Below are positions 44,392-54,127 of a stretch of 64,000 nucleotides of DNA, one piece after another. This stretch comes from KBS-96 sp963722585 (GTDB taxonomy: Bacteria > Acidobacteriota > Terriglobia > Bryobacterales > Bryobacteraceae). The number at the start of each line of letters is the position of its first letter. Position 1 is the stretch's first letter. The notes under the pieces are model-generated. The model worked only from the letters and a program-made list of their open reading frames with translations, was not told where the DNA came from and did no database searches. Made by a program: the position numbers and the translations under genes. The stretch lies in contig CAVRNU010000019.1 of assembly GCA_963722585.1 (NCBI GenBank), positions 1-64,000 of the forward strand. The letters are read 5' to 3'.

Positions 44392-44937
44392 GCGCACCTT
44401 AACTTGCCCGCGTATTTCGCCAGCTGGAAACGTGGTGGTGTGCACGTTTACGTATCCATTCCCCGAGCGGATGGCCTTAAGCAAGGCAGCGAAGTTACCA
44501 GGCTGAATGCCCTGAGGAATAACCGAATCCGCATTGGTGGCCGGCAACACACTCACGTCGGCAGCCGTTATGGTACCGGTGATCGTGCCGTCAGCGGGGC
44601 AAGCCGGTTTTGCTCCGCCGCACAGAAATACGATAATTCCACCGTTCGTTTTGCTCGCGCCGAAGTGTATATGGGCCATCGTGACCGGGCTGCTCATGTG
44701 CTCGTAGGACAAGGTGAATGGAATCGAACCCTCTTCTTCGATCTCGGCCTCGAATTGGCCAAAACTCTTTGCAAATACCGCTGGAACCTGGTTTAGGGGG
44801 GAAAGATCCGCTCGTAGATACTCTTCATTTTCCGAGTCGTTTGCCCGCACGGTGCTCGCTGTCACAATCATCGCGAATACGGCCGCTAGACAAAAACACG
44901 CCCCGCTCGCGGTTCTGTTGCCAAAATACTTCTTCAT
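44389..44937 (-). CDS. Exported CHRD-domain protein
   Basis: 182 residues. A signal peptide (ASGACFCLAAVFAMIVTASTVRAN) is followed by a CHRD (chordin-like) domain: AHIHFGASKTNGGIIVFLCGG, then GNGYVNVHTTTFPAGEIRGQV. The histidine/asparagine HIHFG and the terminal GEIRGQV are the domain's signatures. The CHRD beta-fold in bacterial exported proteins has no assigned function. The stop codon lies inside the palindromic repeat at 44275-44391. Confidence 0.85.
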   Translation of the reverse strand: MKKYFGNRTASGACFCLAAVFAMIVTASTVRANDSENEEYLRADLSPLNQVPAVFAKSFGQFEAEIEEEGSIPFTLSYEHMSSPVTMAHIHFGASKTNGGIIVFLCGGAKPACPADGTITGTITAADVSVLPATNADSVIPQGIQPGNFAALLKAIRSGNGYVNVHTTTFPAGEIRGQVKVR

Positions 44938-45169
44938 CGACTGTTCCTCCTTCTTTGTCGGCCCCTGTTTCTAGGGCGACGAAGTGAGAGTACCAGCCAA
45001 ATGAAACTGAGTCATAAGTTAATAGTTAATTCCCGGTAAATCTCTAAGCTCCCTCCCGCATCCCGCCCCATTTCCAAAAACTCTGGCGCGAAACCGGGTC
45101 GCCTCGCCCCAGTGAAGTCGCAAAAACCCGCCTCAAATTGCAAGCTAGAGTTATCGGGCCAATTGCTGA

Positions 45170-45820
45170 ATGTGTGCCGAGACACGAAACACTGGAACAT
45201 CCGACGGCGGGGACGTGACGCCGCTTCCCGTCGCGGCAGCGCTAATTCTGGCCGCCGGCGCTGCGAGCCGGATGGGCTCCCTGAAACAACTTCTGCCGTT
45301 CGGTAAAGGTACGCTGATTTCGAATGCGATTGCACAGGCGAAAGGTGCTTCCTTTGAAAGAATTGCGGTCGTGGTGGGAGCGCATGGCGATCTTGTAACT
45401 CTCGCCGCCGCCCAGGAAGGAGTTGAAGTCGTCGAGAACCCCGACTGGCCCTCCGGTATGGGAACTTCGATTCGCGTGGGACTCGATCACATCACAGAGC
45501 GAGCGCCTGTTCCTGAAGTACTCGCCATTCTACTCGCCGACCAACCGTTAGTGCGGGCCTCGCATCTTCTGGAAATGCGCCGCATGCAAGCGAAATCGCG
45601 AGCGCCCATCCTAGCCGCGGAATACAGCGGCCAACATGGCGTTCCAGCTTTGTTCACCAAAGACTTGTTCTCGTCGCTCGCCGCGCTCCCCGCTGACGCG
45701 GGTGCCAGACATCTGCTGCGCGGCGGCAGTTTCCCCGTCCTCGGCTTTCCCTTGCCTGAGGCGGCTACTGACGTCGACACGCCTGCCGACTTCGCCGGTT
45801 TAGCAACGGTGAGACCATGA
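45170..45820 (+). CDS. MobA-like NTP transferase (MocA type)
   Basis: 216 residues. The nucleotide-binding motif LAAGAASRMGSLKQLLPF and the LADQPLV metal motif are those of the molybdenum-cofactor cytidylyl/guanylyltransferase family. HGVPALF and DVDTPADF complete the fold. It would attach CMP or GMP to molybdopterin or act on a related substrate. It shares 4 bases with the start of the histidine kinase gene. No molybdoenzyme gene is seen close by, so its place at the head of the run is unexplained. Confidence 0.82.
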   Translation: MCAETRNTGTSDGGDVTPLPVAAALILAAGAASRMGSLKQLLPFGKGTLISNAIAQAKGASFERIAVVVGAHGDLVTLAAAQEGVEVVENPDWPSGMGTSIRVGLDHITERAPVPEVLAILLADQPLVRASHLLEMRRMQAKSRAPILAAEYSGQHGVPALFTKDLFSSLAALPADAGARHLLRGGSFPVLGFPLPEAATDVDTPADFAGLATVRP

Positions 45821-46977
45821 GAGTAGCTGAGTACACGATGGAACAAAGGACGCTACGCCGCCGAACCGGTCAGTTGCTCGTCATTTTCGGTGTTTGGACA
45901 ATCGTTTCGCTCCTCTCTCTGACACACCACTACATGGAAGAGTCAGGAGCTGGGGATTCGCGGCCCGTATGGAAAGTTTTCCTGATCTGGCTGACTTGTT
46001 ACTATTCCTGGGCGCTGCTGACACCTCCCCTCTTCTCAGTCGCTAGGCGTTGGCCGATCACGAGGGACCGATGGGCGAGAAACATCGCGACCCATGTTCC
46101 CGTTTCTTTCGCCTTCACAGCCGTTTCCATTCTCATCAGCCACTTTTTGTATTGCCTGGTTGTGCAGAAACCGCTGGCGAATACTCAGGACTACATACAA
46201 AGTCTGCGTTTCACGTCGTTTCTTAAGCACTTTCCGCTGTATTGGACGACCCTGGCGGTAGCAAACGGGCTGTCCTACTTCAAGGCGCTTAGAAAAAAGG
46301 AACGTCTGGCGTCTCAACTCGAGCTTGAGCGGTCGCAACTTGAAACCAGCCTGCGCCAGGCACAGTTGGATGCCCTACGCATGCAGCTCAATCCTCATTT
46401 TCTGTTCAATACGCTGCAGACTATTTCCGTCCTGATGATGGACGACACGGCGTCGGCCAATCGTATGCTCGTGCGATTAAGCGACTTGCTGCGCTCCACA
46501 CTTCGAAGCTCGGTGAGCGTTCTAACGCCGCTGCAAGACGAGGTTGCATTCCTTCGCGCATACCTCGAGATTGAGCAGATCCGTTTCGCCGACCGGCTGC
46601 TGGTCGAATGGAAGATCGAGCCTGCTAGCGCGCGAGCCTTGGTGCCGACGCTGCTGCTGCAACCGCTGGTCGAAAACTCGATCCGCCATGGAATCGCGCG
46701 CCTAGCCACTCCGGGAACCATTACCATTGCGAGCCGTATCGTCGACGACGTTCTTCATCTTTCGGTCGCCGATACCGGGCCAGGTCTCACGCAAGGACAA
46801 GGCGAAGAAGTGGGCCATGGCATCGGCCTGAGCAACACACGCAAGCGTTTGAAGCAGCTTTATCCCGAACACGAGATGGAAGTGATCGCCGGCCAGTCCG
46901 GCGGCTTCGAAGTGCGGATTGCGCTCCCACTCGCGCTTGAAGGCGCGGAAAGCAGCGAAGAACTGATACTACAATGA
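45817..46977 (+). CDS. LytS-type sensor histidine kinase
   Basis: 386 residues. Four membrane segments (about 20-150), a coiled-coil linker, then the HisKA-7TM-like kinase with the phospho-accepting His in QMQ-type LDALRMQLNPHFLFNTLQTI and an ATP-binding part with LLQPLVENSIRHG, DTGPGL and GHGIGLSNTRKRL. There is no extracellular sensory domain of any size, so the membrane part is likely the sensor. It overlaps both neighbours by 4 bases. Confidence 0.9.
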   Translation: MRVAEYTMEQRTLRRRTGQLLVIFGVWTIVSLLSLTHHYMEESGAGDSRPVWKVFLIWLTCYYSWALLTPPLFSVARRWPITRDRWARNIATHVPVSFAFTAVSILISHFLYCLVVQKPLANTQDYIQSLRFTSFLKHFPLYWTTLAVANGLSYFKALRKKERLASQLELERSQLETSLRQAQLDALRMQLNPHFLFNTLQTISVLMMDDTASANRMLVRLSDLLRSTLRSSVSVLTPLQDEVAFLRAYLEIEQIRFADRLLVEWKIEPASARALVPTLLLQPLVENSIRHGIARLATPGTITIASRIVDDVLHLSVADTGPGLTQGQGEEVGHGIGLSNTRKRLKQLYPEHEMEVIAGQSGGFEVRIALPLALEGAESSEELILQ

Positions 46978-47729
46978 TCAAGGTTTTGATTGTGGATGAT
47001 GAGCCGATCATTCGGCGCGGGCTTCGGAGCCATCTGAGCCGGCACGATAACTATGAAGTTGTCGGCGAATGCTGTAACGGCCGAGCAGCTATTACGGATA
47101 TCCGGGAAACAAAGCCCGACCTGGTTTTTCTTGACGTCCAAATGCCAGAGGTCGATGGATTCGCGGTGATCCGTGAAGTTGGTCCCGAAGAAATGCCCGC
47201 TGTTGTCTTCGTGACGGCATACGACGAGTACGCGGTGAGCGCTTTCGACGTCAATGCGCTCGACTATCTGCTGAAGCCGTTCGATGAGGAGCGATTTTCA
47301 CGTTGCCTCACCCGCGTGGAGCAGCGATTGTCTCAACCTCGGACGGAACACTCGCTGGTCGAAAAGCTCACGTCCCTGGTTGCCGAGCAGGCGAAGCCTC
47401 GAACGGCCGATCGCCTGGCCATACGGAATTCCGATCGAATTACGCTGTTGCAGACTGACGATATTGACTGGATTGAGGCGGCCGACAACTACGTCGAGAT
47501 ACACGTCGGCAAGCAGGTGCATCTGATGCGCGAGACTTTGAGCAACCTCGAGCAGCGCCTTCAGCCATTTCGTTTCCTCCGCATTCACCGCTCCCGCCTG
47601 GTCAATGCCGGCCGCATCAAGGAACTCCACCCGCTCTTTCACGGCGAATACGAGCTGGTTTTGAGCGATGGCACCCGCCTGACCTCCAGCCGCCACTACC
47701 GCGAGGTTCTTCAAAGCCTGCTCGTCTAG
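46974..47729 (+). CDS. LytTR-family response regulator
   Basis: 251 residues. A receiver domain (VLIVDDEPIIRRGLRSHL) with the phospho-Asp in LVFLDVQMPEVDG, then a LytTR DNA-binding domain from about 145 (IDWIEAADNYVEIHVG, then FLRIHRSRLVNAGRIKEL). It pairs with the preceding kinase. LytTR factors bind direct repeats upstream of genes for surface or secreted proteins. The beta-propeller genes follow 15 bases later and are the obvious candidates for control or coregulation. Confidence 0.92.
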   Translation: MIKVLIVDDEPIIRRGLRSHLSRHDNYEVVGECCNGRAAITDIRETKPDLVFLDVQMPEVDGFAVIREVGPEEMPAVVFVTAYDEYAVSAFDVNALDYLLKPFDEERFSRCLTRVEQRLSQPRTEHSLVEKLTSLVAEQAKPRTADRLAIRNSDRITLLQTDDIDWIEAADNYVEIHVGKQVHLMRETLSNLEQRLQPFRFLRIHRSRLVNAGRIKELHPLFHGEYELVLSDGTRLTSSRHYREVLQSLLV

Positions 47730-47744
47730 TTACAATGTCCCTGA

Positions 47745-49454
47745 ATGCGGAAGGCCGCCGTTCTGGGCTCGTTGTTTGCAGCAGCGTGGGTGCTCGCGCT
47801 TCCCGAATCGAGCCAGCTTCATTTCCGCGACATCGCTTCTGAAATCGGCATTAACGGTAAAAACACCTACGGCGGTCTTCGCACGAAAGACTACATCCTT
47901 GAGGCGACCGGCAACGGCGCCGCGATTTTCGACTACGACGGCGACGGCCGGAACGACATCCTCATCACGAACGGAACGACTCTGGACGCGCGAAAAGCAG
48001 GCGCGGAACCACGTTTGCAGCTTTATCACAACGATGGCAATGGCCATTTCACCGATGTTGCTACGAAGGCCGGACTCACCTCGCAAGGCTGGGCGCAAGG
48101 CGTCTGTATAGGCGATTACAACAACGATGGCCATCCAGACATGCTGGTGACCTATTACGGCCACAATGTCCTTTACAGAAACCGCGGCGACGGAACATTC
48201 GAGGATGTAACCGAAAAGGCCCACCTGCCTATCGTCGGAGTACGCTATGGGTCTGGCTGCACGTTTGTCGATTACGACCGCGACGGCTATCTCGACCTGT
48301 TCGTATCGAATTATGTGAACCTGGATCTCGCCAAAACCCCGCGTCCCGGTCAGGGCGGCTTCTGCGAGTGGAAGGGGATTCCCGTGATGTGCGGGCCGCG
48401 CGGCTTGCCGCTGGCTTCGAACATCCTGTATCACAACAACGGAGACGGCACGTTTGAAGATGTCTCTGAAAAGAGCGGTATTCTGAAACCCGGCGGCCGC
48501 TATGGCCTAGGCGCAGTGGCCGCGGATTTTGATGGCGACGGCTGGCCCGATATCTACGTGGCTTGCGACATGACGCCAAGCCTCTTATTTCATAATCTGC
48601 ACAATGGAACGTTCGAAGAGCGTGGAGTCGAGGCGGGTGTGGCCTATAATTTCGACGGCCAATTGCAAGCCGGCATGGGCGTGGCTGTCGGCGATTACGA
48701 CGGCGACGGCAGGCTCGACATCGCGAAGACGAACTTTTCGGGAGATCTCTCTTCTTTGTTTCACAACGACGACGGCAGATTCTTTACCGACGTTTCGCGC
48801 GAAGCAGGCCTTGGCGTACACCAATTGCTCGGGTGGGGCGTTGCCTTTGTCGATGTGGACAACGATGGCTGGCCCGATTTGGTCGAGGTAAATGGACACG
48901 TCTATCCCGAGGTTGAAGGGAAACAGCTAGGCGACTCCTATTACGAAGACACGGTTCTATTTCACAATCGAGGCAATGGCAAGTTCGAAGACATCAGCGC
49001 CTCCGCCGGTCCCGCGTTCCGGACTCCACGGCCGGCGCGTGGCTTAGCCGTCGGCGACATCGATGGCGACGGGCAGCCGGAACTCGTTATCGTCAACATG
49101 AACGCCACGCCAAGCGTTCTCCATAACGACGCTCCTCCCCGGTGGCATTCGGTCAACGTCGAACTGACCGGCACAAAATCGAATCGAAGTGCGATCGGCG
49201 CTCTCGCTACCATCACTGCGGGCGGCAGAACAAGAGTCGCTCCCGTTCTCGGCGGCTCCAGTTTCTATTCGCAGAATTCATTCGCATTGCACTTCGGCTT
49301 GGGACCCGCCACGCGAGTGGACCAACTGGAAGTTCGCTGGCCCCGCGGCGAGGTCGAACGATGGCAAAACCTCGGCGTCGATCGTACACTCAAAACGGTG
49401 GAAGGTCGCGGCAAAGTGGAAGAAGTTCCATTTGAGCGCGCAGTATCAAGGTGA
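47745..49454 (+). CDS. Secreted VCBS/FG-GAP beta-propeller with ASPIC/UnbV domain (CRTAC1-like), paralogue 1
   Basis: 569 residues. Signal peptide (AAVLGSLFAAAWVLALP); seven calcium-loop motifs of the DxDxDG type, such as FDYDGDGRND, GDYNNDGHPD, VDYDRDGYLD, ADFDGDGWPD, GDYDGDGRLD, VDVDNDGWPD and GDIDGDGQPE. They are spaced as in a seven-bladed integrin-like propeller. A C-terminal ASPIC/UnbV domain follows (SNRSAIGALATITAGG, SFYSQNSFALHFGLG). A cysteine pair flanks IPVMCGPRGLP near residue 225. It probably binds calcium and a ligand outside the cell. Function is unknown. Confidence 0.88.
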   Translation: MRKAAVLGSLFAAAWVLALPESSQLHFRDIASEIGINGKNTYGGLRTKDYILEATGNGAAIFDYDGDGRNDILITNGTTLDARKAGAEPRLQLYHNDGNGHFTDVATKAGLTSQGWAQGVCIGDYNNDGHPDMLVTYYGHNVLYRNRGDGTFEDVTEKAHLPIVGVRYGSGCTFVDYDRDGYLDLFVSNYVNLDLAKTPRPGQGGFCEWKGIPVMCGPRGLPLASNILYHNNGDGTFEDVSEKSGILKPGGRYGLGAVAADFDGDGWPDIYVACDMTPSLLFHNLHNGTFEERGVEAGVAYNFDGQLQAGMGVAVGDYDGDGRLDIAKTNFSGDLSSLFHNDDGRFFTDVSREAGLGVHQLLGWGVAFVDVDNDGWPDLVEVNGHVYPEVEGKQLGDSYYEDTVLFHNRGNGKFEDISASAGPAFRTPRPARGLAVGDIDGDGQPELVIVNMNATPSVLHNDAPPRWHSVNVELTGTKSNRSAIGALATITAGGRTRVAPVLGGSSFYSQNSFALHFGLGPATRVDQLEVRWPRGEVERWQNLGVDRTLKTVEGRGKVEEVPFERAVSR

Positions 49455-52400
49455 AGGGCTCCTGGACTCGGCTCGATCGCCGAACGTTTCTTAAGGCAGC
49501 GTGCGCTGCGCCTGCTTTGTCGAGCCTTCTGCAGTCGCCCGCCACCTATGCCGAACCTGTCCCACAGCACGCGCCTTATTTGAAATTGGCGCCGTTTATC
49601 CAGCCTGGCGCCGATCAATTCCCAGAAGAAGCGCAAGCGATCGAGGCCGAAGCAGCGCTGCGCCAGGCGATCGTTTCGGGAAAGCTGCCCGCAGAACCCA
49701 GCCTTGAAACTCGTTTCATTCAATGGCGTGAGTCTTTGGGCACGATCCGCCGCGCTCAATTCTTTGTTTTGCCCGGCGATCGCGTCCGATTCGAAGTCGC
49801 CAGCTTGAAAGACGGCTATCTACTTTACACAACAGGCCATTGGCAGGCGCGATGGCAGGGCGGCAAGTTTACATCGCTTCAGCCTATCGACGAAAACAGG
49901 ACCAAAGCCTCTGAGGCAATGTTTCGCGATGTCACCGGCACAGTCTTCGACAATTGCGGAAGTTTTCACCAACAGTTATGCTTCGGGGTTCCGTATTGGC
50001 GTGCAAGGCTCGATCCCGCTTCGGGAATCGACCTCTACGGCAGCAACGGCATCGCTGTGGGCGATATCGATGGCGATGGCGTCGACGAGGTTTATGTCTG
50101 CCAACCCGGCGGCCTCCCAAACCGCTTGTTCCGTTTCCGCGGCGATCGTTTCGAGGACATCACGGATGAGTGGAAATTGGCTCTTCTCGACGACACCTCG
50201 GCTGCCCTGTTTCTCGACTTGCGCAATATAGGGCGGGAGGATCTGGTTGTACTGCGCAGCTCCGGTCCGCTGCTCTATCTGAACGAAGGGAACCGCTTCC
50301 GCCTCCGCGACGACGCATTCCGCTTCGCGACTCTTCCTCAGGGAGGTTTTACTGGAATGGCCTCGGCGGACTACGACCGCGACGGAAAGCTCGATCTGTA
50401 TCTCTGCACCTACGTGTACTTTCAAAGCGAAGCCCAGTACACCTACGCCGTTCCGTATCACGATGCGAATAACGGTCCGCCGAATTTCCTTTTCAAGAAT
50501 TTACTCGACCCGGACGGTTCCGGCAGCTTCGAAGATGTGACCGCAACCAGCGGCGTGAACGAGAACAATCATCGCTTCAGCTTCGCGCCCACCTGGTGCG
50601 ACACAAACGGAACAGGCTGGCCCGATCTTTACGTCGCGAACGATTTCGGCCGCAATAACTTCTATAAAAATGACCATGGCCGGTTTCGCGATTTGGCCGC
50701 CCAGTCGGGCATCGAGGACCTCGGTCCAGGAATGAGCTCTTCCTGGTTCGACTACGACCACGATGGACGCCCCGACCTTTACGTCGGCAACATGTGGACC
50801 GCATCCGGCCAGCGCATTGTGCACAGCCCGAAATTTGCTCCGGCCCAAGGTGCCCCCGAATTCGCTGAAGCATATCGACGGCATACCAAGGGCAATTCGC
50901 TCTATCGGAACAAGGGCGGCGGCGTGTTCGAAGAAACAACGCAAGAACAGGGCGTAGCCATGGGACGCTGGGCCTGGTCGAGTGTCGGTCACGATTTTGA
51001 CAATGACGGCGAGGCCGAGCTGGCAATCGGCTGTGGCATGCTGTCGAACGAGGCGCCGCTAAACAAATCCATCGCAGACACGATGAGCTTCTTCTGGCGC
51101 CAGGTGGTTTCCGAATCGCCTCAAACCGCTAAGAGAGCTCCAGCGTACGAGAATGGCTGGAATGCTATCAATCAATTCATACGCGAAGATTACAGCTGGA
51201 ATGGCCACGAACCCAACGTCTTTTACGCCAAACGAGGCGGCCGTTATTGCGACGTTTCCGGCATCAGCGGTTTCGATTTCGCCGACGATACGCGGGCATT
51301 CGCCATAACCGATTTTGACGGCGACGGCCGTCCTGACCTCATCCTGAAAAATCGCTTGGGGCCTCAAATTCGCGTTCTCCAGAACAACTGCGCGGACGGA
51401 AACCAGTCAATCGCATTCGATCTTCGCGGCACGCGATCGAACCGGGACGCCATCGGAACTCGAATCGAAATCTTAGGCGGAGCAACTGTCTGGCTGAGCG
51501 CCGAGAGCGGCTATCTCTCGCAGCATTCCAAGCGCATTGTAATCGGACTCGGCAAGCGCGAGGGCCCGGTTCGCGTCCGGCTCGTTTGGCCTTCCGGGGC
51601 TTCTCAAGAATTTGGCCCTCTCGATCCCGGCCATGTCTACCGAATCACCGAAGGCTCGAAGCAGGTGACAAGCAAGCCATTTTCAGCTTCGAAACCAATA
51701 AAGGAAAAAGCGTTCAACACCGAAAACACACCCCGCCTTCACACCACGTGGTTTATGGATCCCTTGCCGTTGCCCGAGTCTGTCCCTGGGCCGGCGCTCC
51801 TTATTCTGAAAGGGGCGGAATCTGCGGTGCCGGTCGCCGGTGTCCCGTTGAAAGTGATCGATTTAAATAACGCTCGAACCGGACAGAAGACGTCCTGGGC
51901 CATATTCAGGCGCTATCTCTTCGACTATCGCCAGGACCTGAAAACGCCGCTCTGCTTGCTAATCAACGCGGAGGGAAAAGCCGCAAAGGTCTACGCCGAT
52001 GTTCCGCGAACGGAAGAAGTGAAAGCCGATTTGAACGCGTTGCTCGCGAACGCGATGCCGAACAGCCTTCCCTTCCCGGGCGTTTACCACAACCCGCCAC
52101 ACCGCGACTATTTCAAATTCGCCGCCGGCCTGCTTTGGGAGGGCCAGACCGAATCCGCTCTTCCTTACCTTCACGAGGCGCTTCGCCGAGGCTCGGGAAA
52201 TGCGCGCATTCCGATGCTCATCGGGCAAATCTATTTGCAAGCCGGCAGTCTTGATGACGCGGAGCAGTACATCCGGAAAGCCCTCGATTGGAATCCCGCC
52301 TATGCGGATGCGTGGTCCGAACTCGGTGGGGTCTACGAAGCTCGCAATAACACGCCTCAGGCACTGGCTTGCTTTGAAAAGGCCCTGGTTCTCAATCCCG

Positions 52401-52855
52401 ATCTGACATACGTGCAATTGAATGCGGCTCACGCGGCCGAGCAGACCGGCGATAACGTCAAAGCCGAAAAATATTACCGGCAGGTGTTGAGCACCGAGTC
52501 GCAAAACCCCGATGCCGCAAACGGCCTGGGCCTCGTGCTGGCAAAACAGGGCCGCACTGACGAAGCGAAACAGTTCTTCGAGCAAGCCATTCAAGCCCGT
52601 CAGAATTTTGGATCGGCAATTAACAACCTGGCCGTGCTCTATCTCAACACCGGCCAGGTCAATGACGCCGCCGCGGCCCTCGAGTACGGTCTCAAAGTGG
52701 CGCCCGATGAAGATATTCTTTATCTGAATCTCGGCCGGTTGTATGTTCGTCAAGGACAGTTTGAAAGGGCGCGCGACGTAATGCAGCGATTGCTCGCGCG
52801 AAAGCCGGGAAATGCGGTTGCAGAACGGGCGCTTCGGGAGTTGGATAATCGATGA
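49451..52855 (+). CDS. Large exported propeller-ASPIC-TPR fusion protein, paralogue 2
   Basis: 1134 residues. A Tat-type signal (LDRRTFLKAACAAPALSS) leads; a propeller with seven loop motifs spans about 190-645 (GDIDGDGVDE to TDFDGDGRPD); and an ASPIC/UnbV domain follows about 650-740. Then comes a segment without cysteines that resembles the redoxin-like part of related proteins (AIFRRYLFDYRQDLKTPLCL, then INAEGKAAKVYADV). Last are about seven TPR units, 860-1125. It starts at GTG 49451, overlapping paralogue 1 by 4 bases. The combination suggests an extracytoplasmic binding scaffold. Confidence 0.85.
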   Translation: MKGSWTRLDRRTFLKAACAAPALSSLLQSPATYAEPVPQHAPYLKLAPFIQPGADQFPEEAQAIEAEAALRQAIVSGKLPAEPSLETRFIQWRESLGTIRRAQFFVLPGDRVRFEVASLKDGYLLYTTGHWQARWQGGKFTSLQPIDENRTKASEAMFRDVTGTVFDNCGSFHQQLCFGVPYWRARLDPASGIDLYGSNGIAVGDIDGDGVDEVYVCQPGGLPNRLFRFRGDRFEDITDEWKLALLDDTSAALFLDLRNIGREDLVVLRSSGPLLYLNEGNRFRLRDDAFRFATLPQGGFTGMASADYDRDGKLDLYLCTYVYFQSEAQYTYAVPYHDANNGPPNFLFKNLLDPDGSGSFEDVTATSGVNENNHRFSFAPTWCDTNGTGWPDLYVANDFGRNNFYKNDHGRFRDLAAQSGIEDLGPGMSSSWFDYDHDGRPDLYVGNMWTASGQRIVHSPKFAPAQGAPEFAEAYRRHTKGNSLYRNKGGGVFEETTQEQGVAMGRWAWSSVGHDFDNDGEAELAIGCGMLSNEAPLNKSIADTMSFFWRQVVSESPQTAKRAPAYENGWNAINQFIREDYSWNGHEPNVFYAKRGGRYCDVSGISGFDFADDTRAFAITDFDGDGRPDLILKNRLGPQIRVLQNNCADGNQSIAFDLRGTRSNRDAIGTRIEILGGATVWLSAESGYLSQHSKRIVIGLGKREGPVRVRLVWPSGASQEFGPLDPGHVYRITEGSKQVTSKPFSASKPIKEKAFNTENTPRLHTTWFMDPLPLPESVPGPALLILKGAESAVPVAGVPLKVIDLNNARTGQKTSWAIFRRYLFDYRQDLKTPLCLLINAEGKAAKVYADVPRTEEVKADLNALLANAMPNSLPFPGVYHNPPHRDYFKFAAGLLWEGQTESALPYLHEALRRGSGNARIPMLIGQIYLQAGSLDDAEQYIRKALDWNPAYADAWSELGGVYEARNNTPQALACFEKALVLNPDLTYVQLNAAHAAEQTGDNVKAEKYYRQVLSTESQNPDAANGLGLVLAKQGRTDEAKQFFEQAIQARQNFGSAINNLAVLYLNTGQVNDAAAALEYGLKVAPDEDILYLNLGRLYVRQGQFERARDVMQRLLARKPGNAVAERALRELDNR

Positions 52856-53091
52856 AACAAATCTCGCTGATCTGCCTTTTGTTCGCTGTGCCCCAGGACG
52901 CGACCGTTCTCGATTCTATCGTTAAATCCGGCCGGTGTTGGAATGTCGCCGAGAGCGCTTCCGAACGCGTTATGCCGAAACCCGCCATCGCTCCTGGACT
53001 CCCTCCACTTTTGAGCTTCCGTTATTATGAGGGCCGCGAACATCACCGGTTTTCGAGCCGCGATTTGGTTTTAGACGATGCCGGACATTAA
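52852..53091 (+). CDS. Small hypothetical protein in the propeller operon
   Basis: 79 residues. Starts with a short hydrophobic stretch (MKQISLICLLFAVP) that could be a weak signal peptide. The remainder has no recognisable domain. The ATG overlaps the stop of the 1134-residue gene in an ATGA, and the end overlaps the start of the TPR gene by 14 bases, so translational coupling is plausible. It could also be a spacer ORF or a decayed remnant. Confidence 0.35.
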   Translation: MKQISLICLLFAVPQDATVLDSIVKSGRCWNVAESASERVMPKPAIAPGLPPLLSFRYYEGREHHRFSSRDLVLDDAGH

Positions 53092-54127
53092 GGTTTCGCG
53101 TGCGCTGGCCATCGCTCTAAGTTGCTGCGCGTTGGCTCTGACCGGCGCAAGGGAATCCACTCGTGACGAGGGCATCGCTGCGTTTAGCGAGGGACGTTAT
53201 TCCGTTGCGCTCGAAAAATTGAAAAGCGCAGTAGCTTCCGATCCCCGCGATGCGAGAGCCCGCCTGTTCCTGGCTCTGGCCCAGGCAGCGACAAACGATT
53301 GCCGCTCCGCTCTTCCAATCCTTAAAAACGACGCCAATTTAAAAGACGACACGTCGTCCCTTCTCGCCGGAATCGCGGCCGCTAAATGCGAAGAAGCTGC
53401 CGGAGATACCACCGCTGGCCTCATTGTTTTGACCGCGCTCGAGCGCCGTTTCCCCAACAACGCCGATGTCCTCTACGCCCTCGCCAAGCTCCATATGCAA
53501 GCTTTCAACAACACGACCTTACGGATGTATCAGCACGTTCCCGCCTCGTACCGCGTTCATGAGCTCTCCGCTGAAGTCTTCGAACTCGAAAACCGGTTCG
53601 ATGAAGCTGTCGACGAATACAACAAGGCGATTGCCGCAAATCCAGACGCGCCCGACCTACACTTCCGTCTCGGGCGCGCGCTCCTGATGCGATCTCATTC
53701 GCCCGACGCTCTCGAACAAGCCGCCCAAGCGTTTTCCGCCGAATTGAAGCTGAATCCCGAAGATGCCGCAACCGAATTCCAGCTTGGCCAGATCGCGGGC
53801 GTCGAGAACAAGCCCGGCCCGGCCAGAATGCATCTCGAGCGCGCGCTGTCGCTCGAGCCCGCGTTCCCCGAAGCCATGATCGCTCTCGCGAAACTGGATT
53901 CAGCGAGCAAACAGTACGGCCCTGCCGTCGCTCTCTTGAACCGAGCTGTCGCGCTCCAGCCCAACAACGAATCCGCCCACTACGCCTTGATGATGGCTTA
54001 CCGCGATACCGGCCAACTCGACAAGGCAAAATCGGAAAAAGCGATACTCGACCGCCTCCAACGCCCGCCTGAAGGCGAGTTCACGCAATTTCTGAAAAAG
54101 CTGGGCGAGAAGCCTCCGCCGCAGTGA
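53078..54127 (+). CDS. Exported TPR-repeat protein
   Basis: 349 residues. Signal peptide in the first 25 residues (ALAIALSCCALALTGARE), then TPR-type helix pairs to the end (for example GIAAFSEGRYSVALEKLKSA, then FDEAVDEYNKAIAANPDAPD). It is probably a periplasmic or outer-membrane-associated protein-interaction scaffold. The stop overlaps the GTG of propeller paralogue 3 by 4 bases, so it belongs to the same run. Confidence 0.8.
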   Translation: MPDIKVSRALAIALSCCALALTGARESTRDEGIAAFSEGRYSVALEKLKSAVASDPRDARARLFLALAQAATNDCRSALPILKNDANLKDDTSSLLAGIAAAKCEEAAGDTTAGLIVLTALERRFPNNADVLYALAKLHMQAFNNTTLRMYQHVPASYRVHELSAEVFELENRFDEAVDEYNKAIAANPDAPDLHFRLGRALLMRSHSPDALEQAAQAFSAELKLNPEDAATEFQLGQIAGVENKPGPARMHLERALSLEPAFPEAMIALAKLDSASKQYGPAVALLNRAVALQPNNESAHYALMMAYRDTGQLDKAKSEKAILDRLQRPPEGEFTQFLKKLGEKPPPQ

